The position numbers and the translations under genes are program-made. From an uncultured Collinsella sp. (lineage in GTDB: Bacteria > Actinomycetota > Coriobacteriia > Coriobacteriales > Coriobacteriaceae), in NCBI GenBank assembly GCA_902496775.1, contig CABVCF010000049.1, positions 1 through 13,863 on the forward strand: DNA of 13,863 bases. Direction: 5' to 3'. Below, in pieces: positions 13,448 to 13,863 of this stretch. The notes under the pieces were generated by a model that was not told the DNA's origin, made no database searches, and saw only the letters and a program-made list of their open reading frames with translations. Within the stretch, counting starts at the first letter, position 1. The number at the start of each line of letters is the position of its first letter.

Positions 13448-13633
13448 TTACTCCTCGACGATCTCGGTGATCGCGCCGGCGGGGCAAGCGTCCTGGCAAG
13501 CGCCACAGGCGACGCAGGAATCCTCGTCAGCGACGGTAGCGACGTCCTGGAGCTCCAGAACGCCAGCGGGGCAGGAGTCGACGCAAACGCCACAAGCGAT
13601 GCACTCGTCGGCATCAATTACGGGATGAGCCAT
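13448..13633 (-). CDS. 2[4Fe-4S] ferredoxin
   Basis: This 61-residue electron carrier has the clostridial-type layout: C-IAC-GVC-VDSCP (11-22) and C-VAC-GAC-QDACP (40-51), each C-x2-C-x2-C-x3-C-P, enough for two [4Fe-4S] clusters. It is strongly acidic, with the usual short linker between motifs and an EIVEE tail. It is cytoplasmic and would link low-potential donors such as pyruvate:ferredoxin oxidoreductase to hydrogenase or other acceptors; the specific partner is unknown. ATG 13633 (MAHPVIDADEC) is chosen because GAGAGG lies eight bases upstream. The longer in-frame start at 13699 would fall in the predicted promoter. It is transcribed alone, convergent with the nad operon. Confidence 0.96.
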   Translation of the reverse strand: MAHPVIDADECIACGVCVDSCPAGVLELQDVATVADEDSCVACGACQDACPAGAITEIVEE

Positions 13634-13652
13634 GGTAGTTTCCTCTCTGTTG

Positions 13653-13680
13653 ACCGACGCTACAGGCGATGTGCGTCGGT
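13653..13680. repeat. Leader hairpin of the ferredoxin gene
   Basis: ACCGACGC (13653-13660) and GCGTCGGT (13673-13680) pair perfectly over eight bases around a 12-base loop, between the predicted start point (near 13688) and the ribosome site. It probably stabilises the 5' end of an abundant message; an operator role is also possible. Confidence 0.5.
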
Positions 13681-13694
13681 TTGATTCGGGCAAA

Positions 13695-13722
13695 AACATA
13701 CCACGGGAGCGACCGTTTGCAA
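13695..13722 (-). promoter_or_regulatory. Predicted ferredoxin promoter
   Basis: On the minus strand TTGCAA (13717-13722) and TATGTT (13695-13700) each match four of six consensus positions and are spaced by 16 bases, about 60 bases upstream of the ATG. This would give a leader of roughly 55 bases containing the hairpin at 13653-13680. Confidence 0.5.
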
Positions 13723-13863
13723 TACCCTCTGACCGGCATCTTCATACCGTTCGCCGAGTATGCCGCGGCTTACTAAAAAACATGCAGGTGAGGCCGTTGA
13801 ACTGCGCAAATGTTAGCTATAGGTGACTTGAAATATAGGGCGATTGAGCGTGCTTGCGGAAAC
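13723..13863. other. Gene-free right end of window
   Basis: These 141 bases are more A/T-rich than the coding regions and hold no frame with recognisable features. They are probably the shared upstream region of ferredoxin and a neighbour beyond the window. Confidence 0.4.

Noticed and set aside
13632..13826. Plus-strand 64-residue frame at the right end
   Set aside because: It runs antisense through the ferredoxin start, leader and promoter, with no family feature or ribosome site.

Overview
This is a high-GC window with dense gene packing, short or overlapping gene junctions and many GTG starts. It holds two anaerobe-type systems: [NiFe]-hydrogenase maturation and de novo NAD synthesis controlled by NiaR. 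Gene content and style suggest an anaerobic actinobacterium of the class Coriobacteriia, most like Collinsella. This is an inference from family knowledge; no marker gene in the window proves it.

Layout. (1) Positions 1-4928, minus strand: a hydrogenase-maturation cluster transcribed hypF-hypC-hypD-hypE, with hypE cut by the window start. hypC and hypD overlap by one base. (2) Positions 5044-5806, minus strand: a small His-rich helical protein of unknown function followed by nikR, the nickel-responsive repressor, which carries an unusual His/Cys-rich N-terminal tail. A 70-base near-perfect palindrome separates nikR from hypF. (3) Positions 6038-7070: a thioredoxin gene (minus) and a divergent gene (plus) whose product looks like a degenerate uracil-DNA-glycosylase-fold protein. 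They share a promoter region containing an 8-bp dyad. (4) Positions 7089-9088, minus strand: a two-gene quorum-sensing-type system, a LytTR response regulator and a six-TM GHKL histidine kinase overlapping by one base. (5) Positions 9296-13247, plus strand: a perfect 19-bp-arm operator overlapping a promoter, then nadA-nadB-nadC-niaR. The last gene encodes the niacin-sensing repressor that probably acts at this operator. (6) Positions 13265-13633: a second long intergenic palindrome, a bidirectional terminator, and a minus-strand 2[4Fe-4S] ferredoxin with a plausible promoter and a leader hairpin.

How the parts work together. NikR plus the hyp genes form a nickel-homeostasis and hydrogenase-assembly block: HypF and HypE make the cyanide ligands, and HypC and HypD build Fe(CN)2CO. 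The nad block converts aspartate and DHAP to nicotinate mononucleotide, using the [4Fe-4S] enzyme NadA, and closes a feedback loop through NiaR. Thioredoxin and ferredoxin are general redox proteins.

No wholly new multi-gene system is evident. The most unusual items are the two long intergenic palindromes (possible REP/MITE-like elements), the metal-binding tail on NikR with its unknown His-rich partner gene, the degenerate UDG-like protein, and the nested nad operator.
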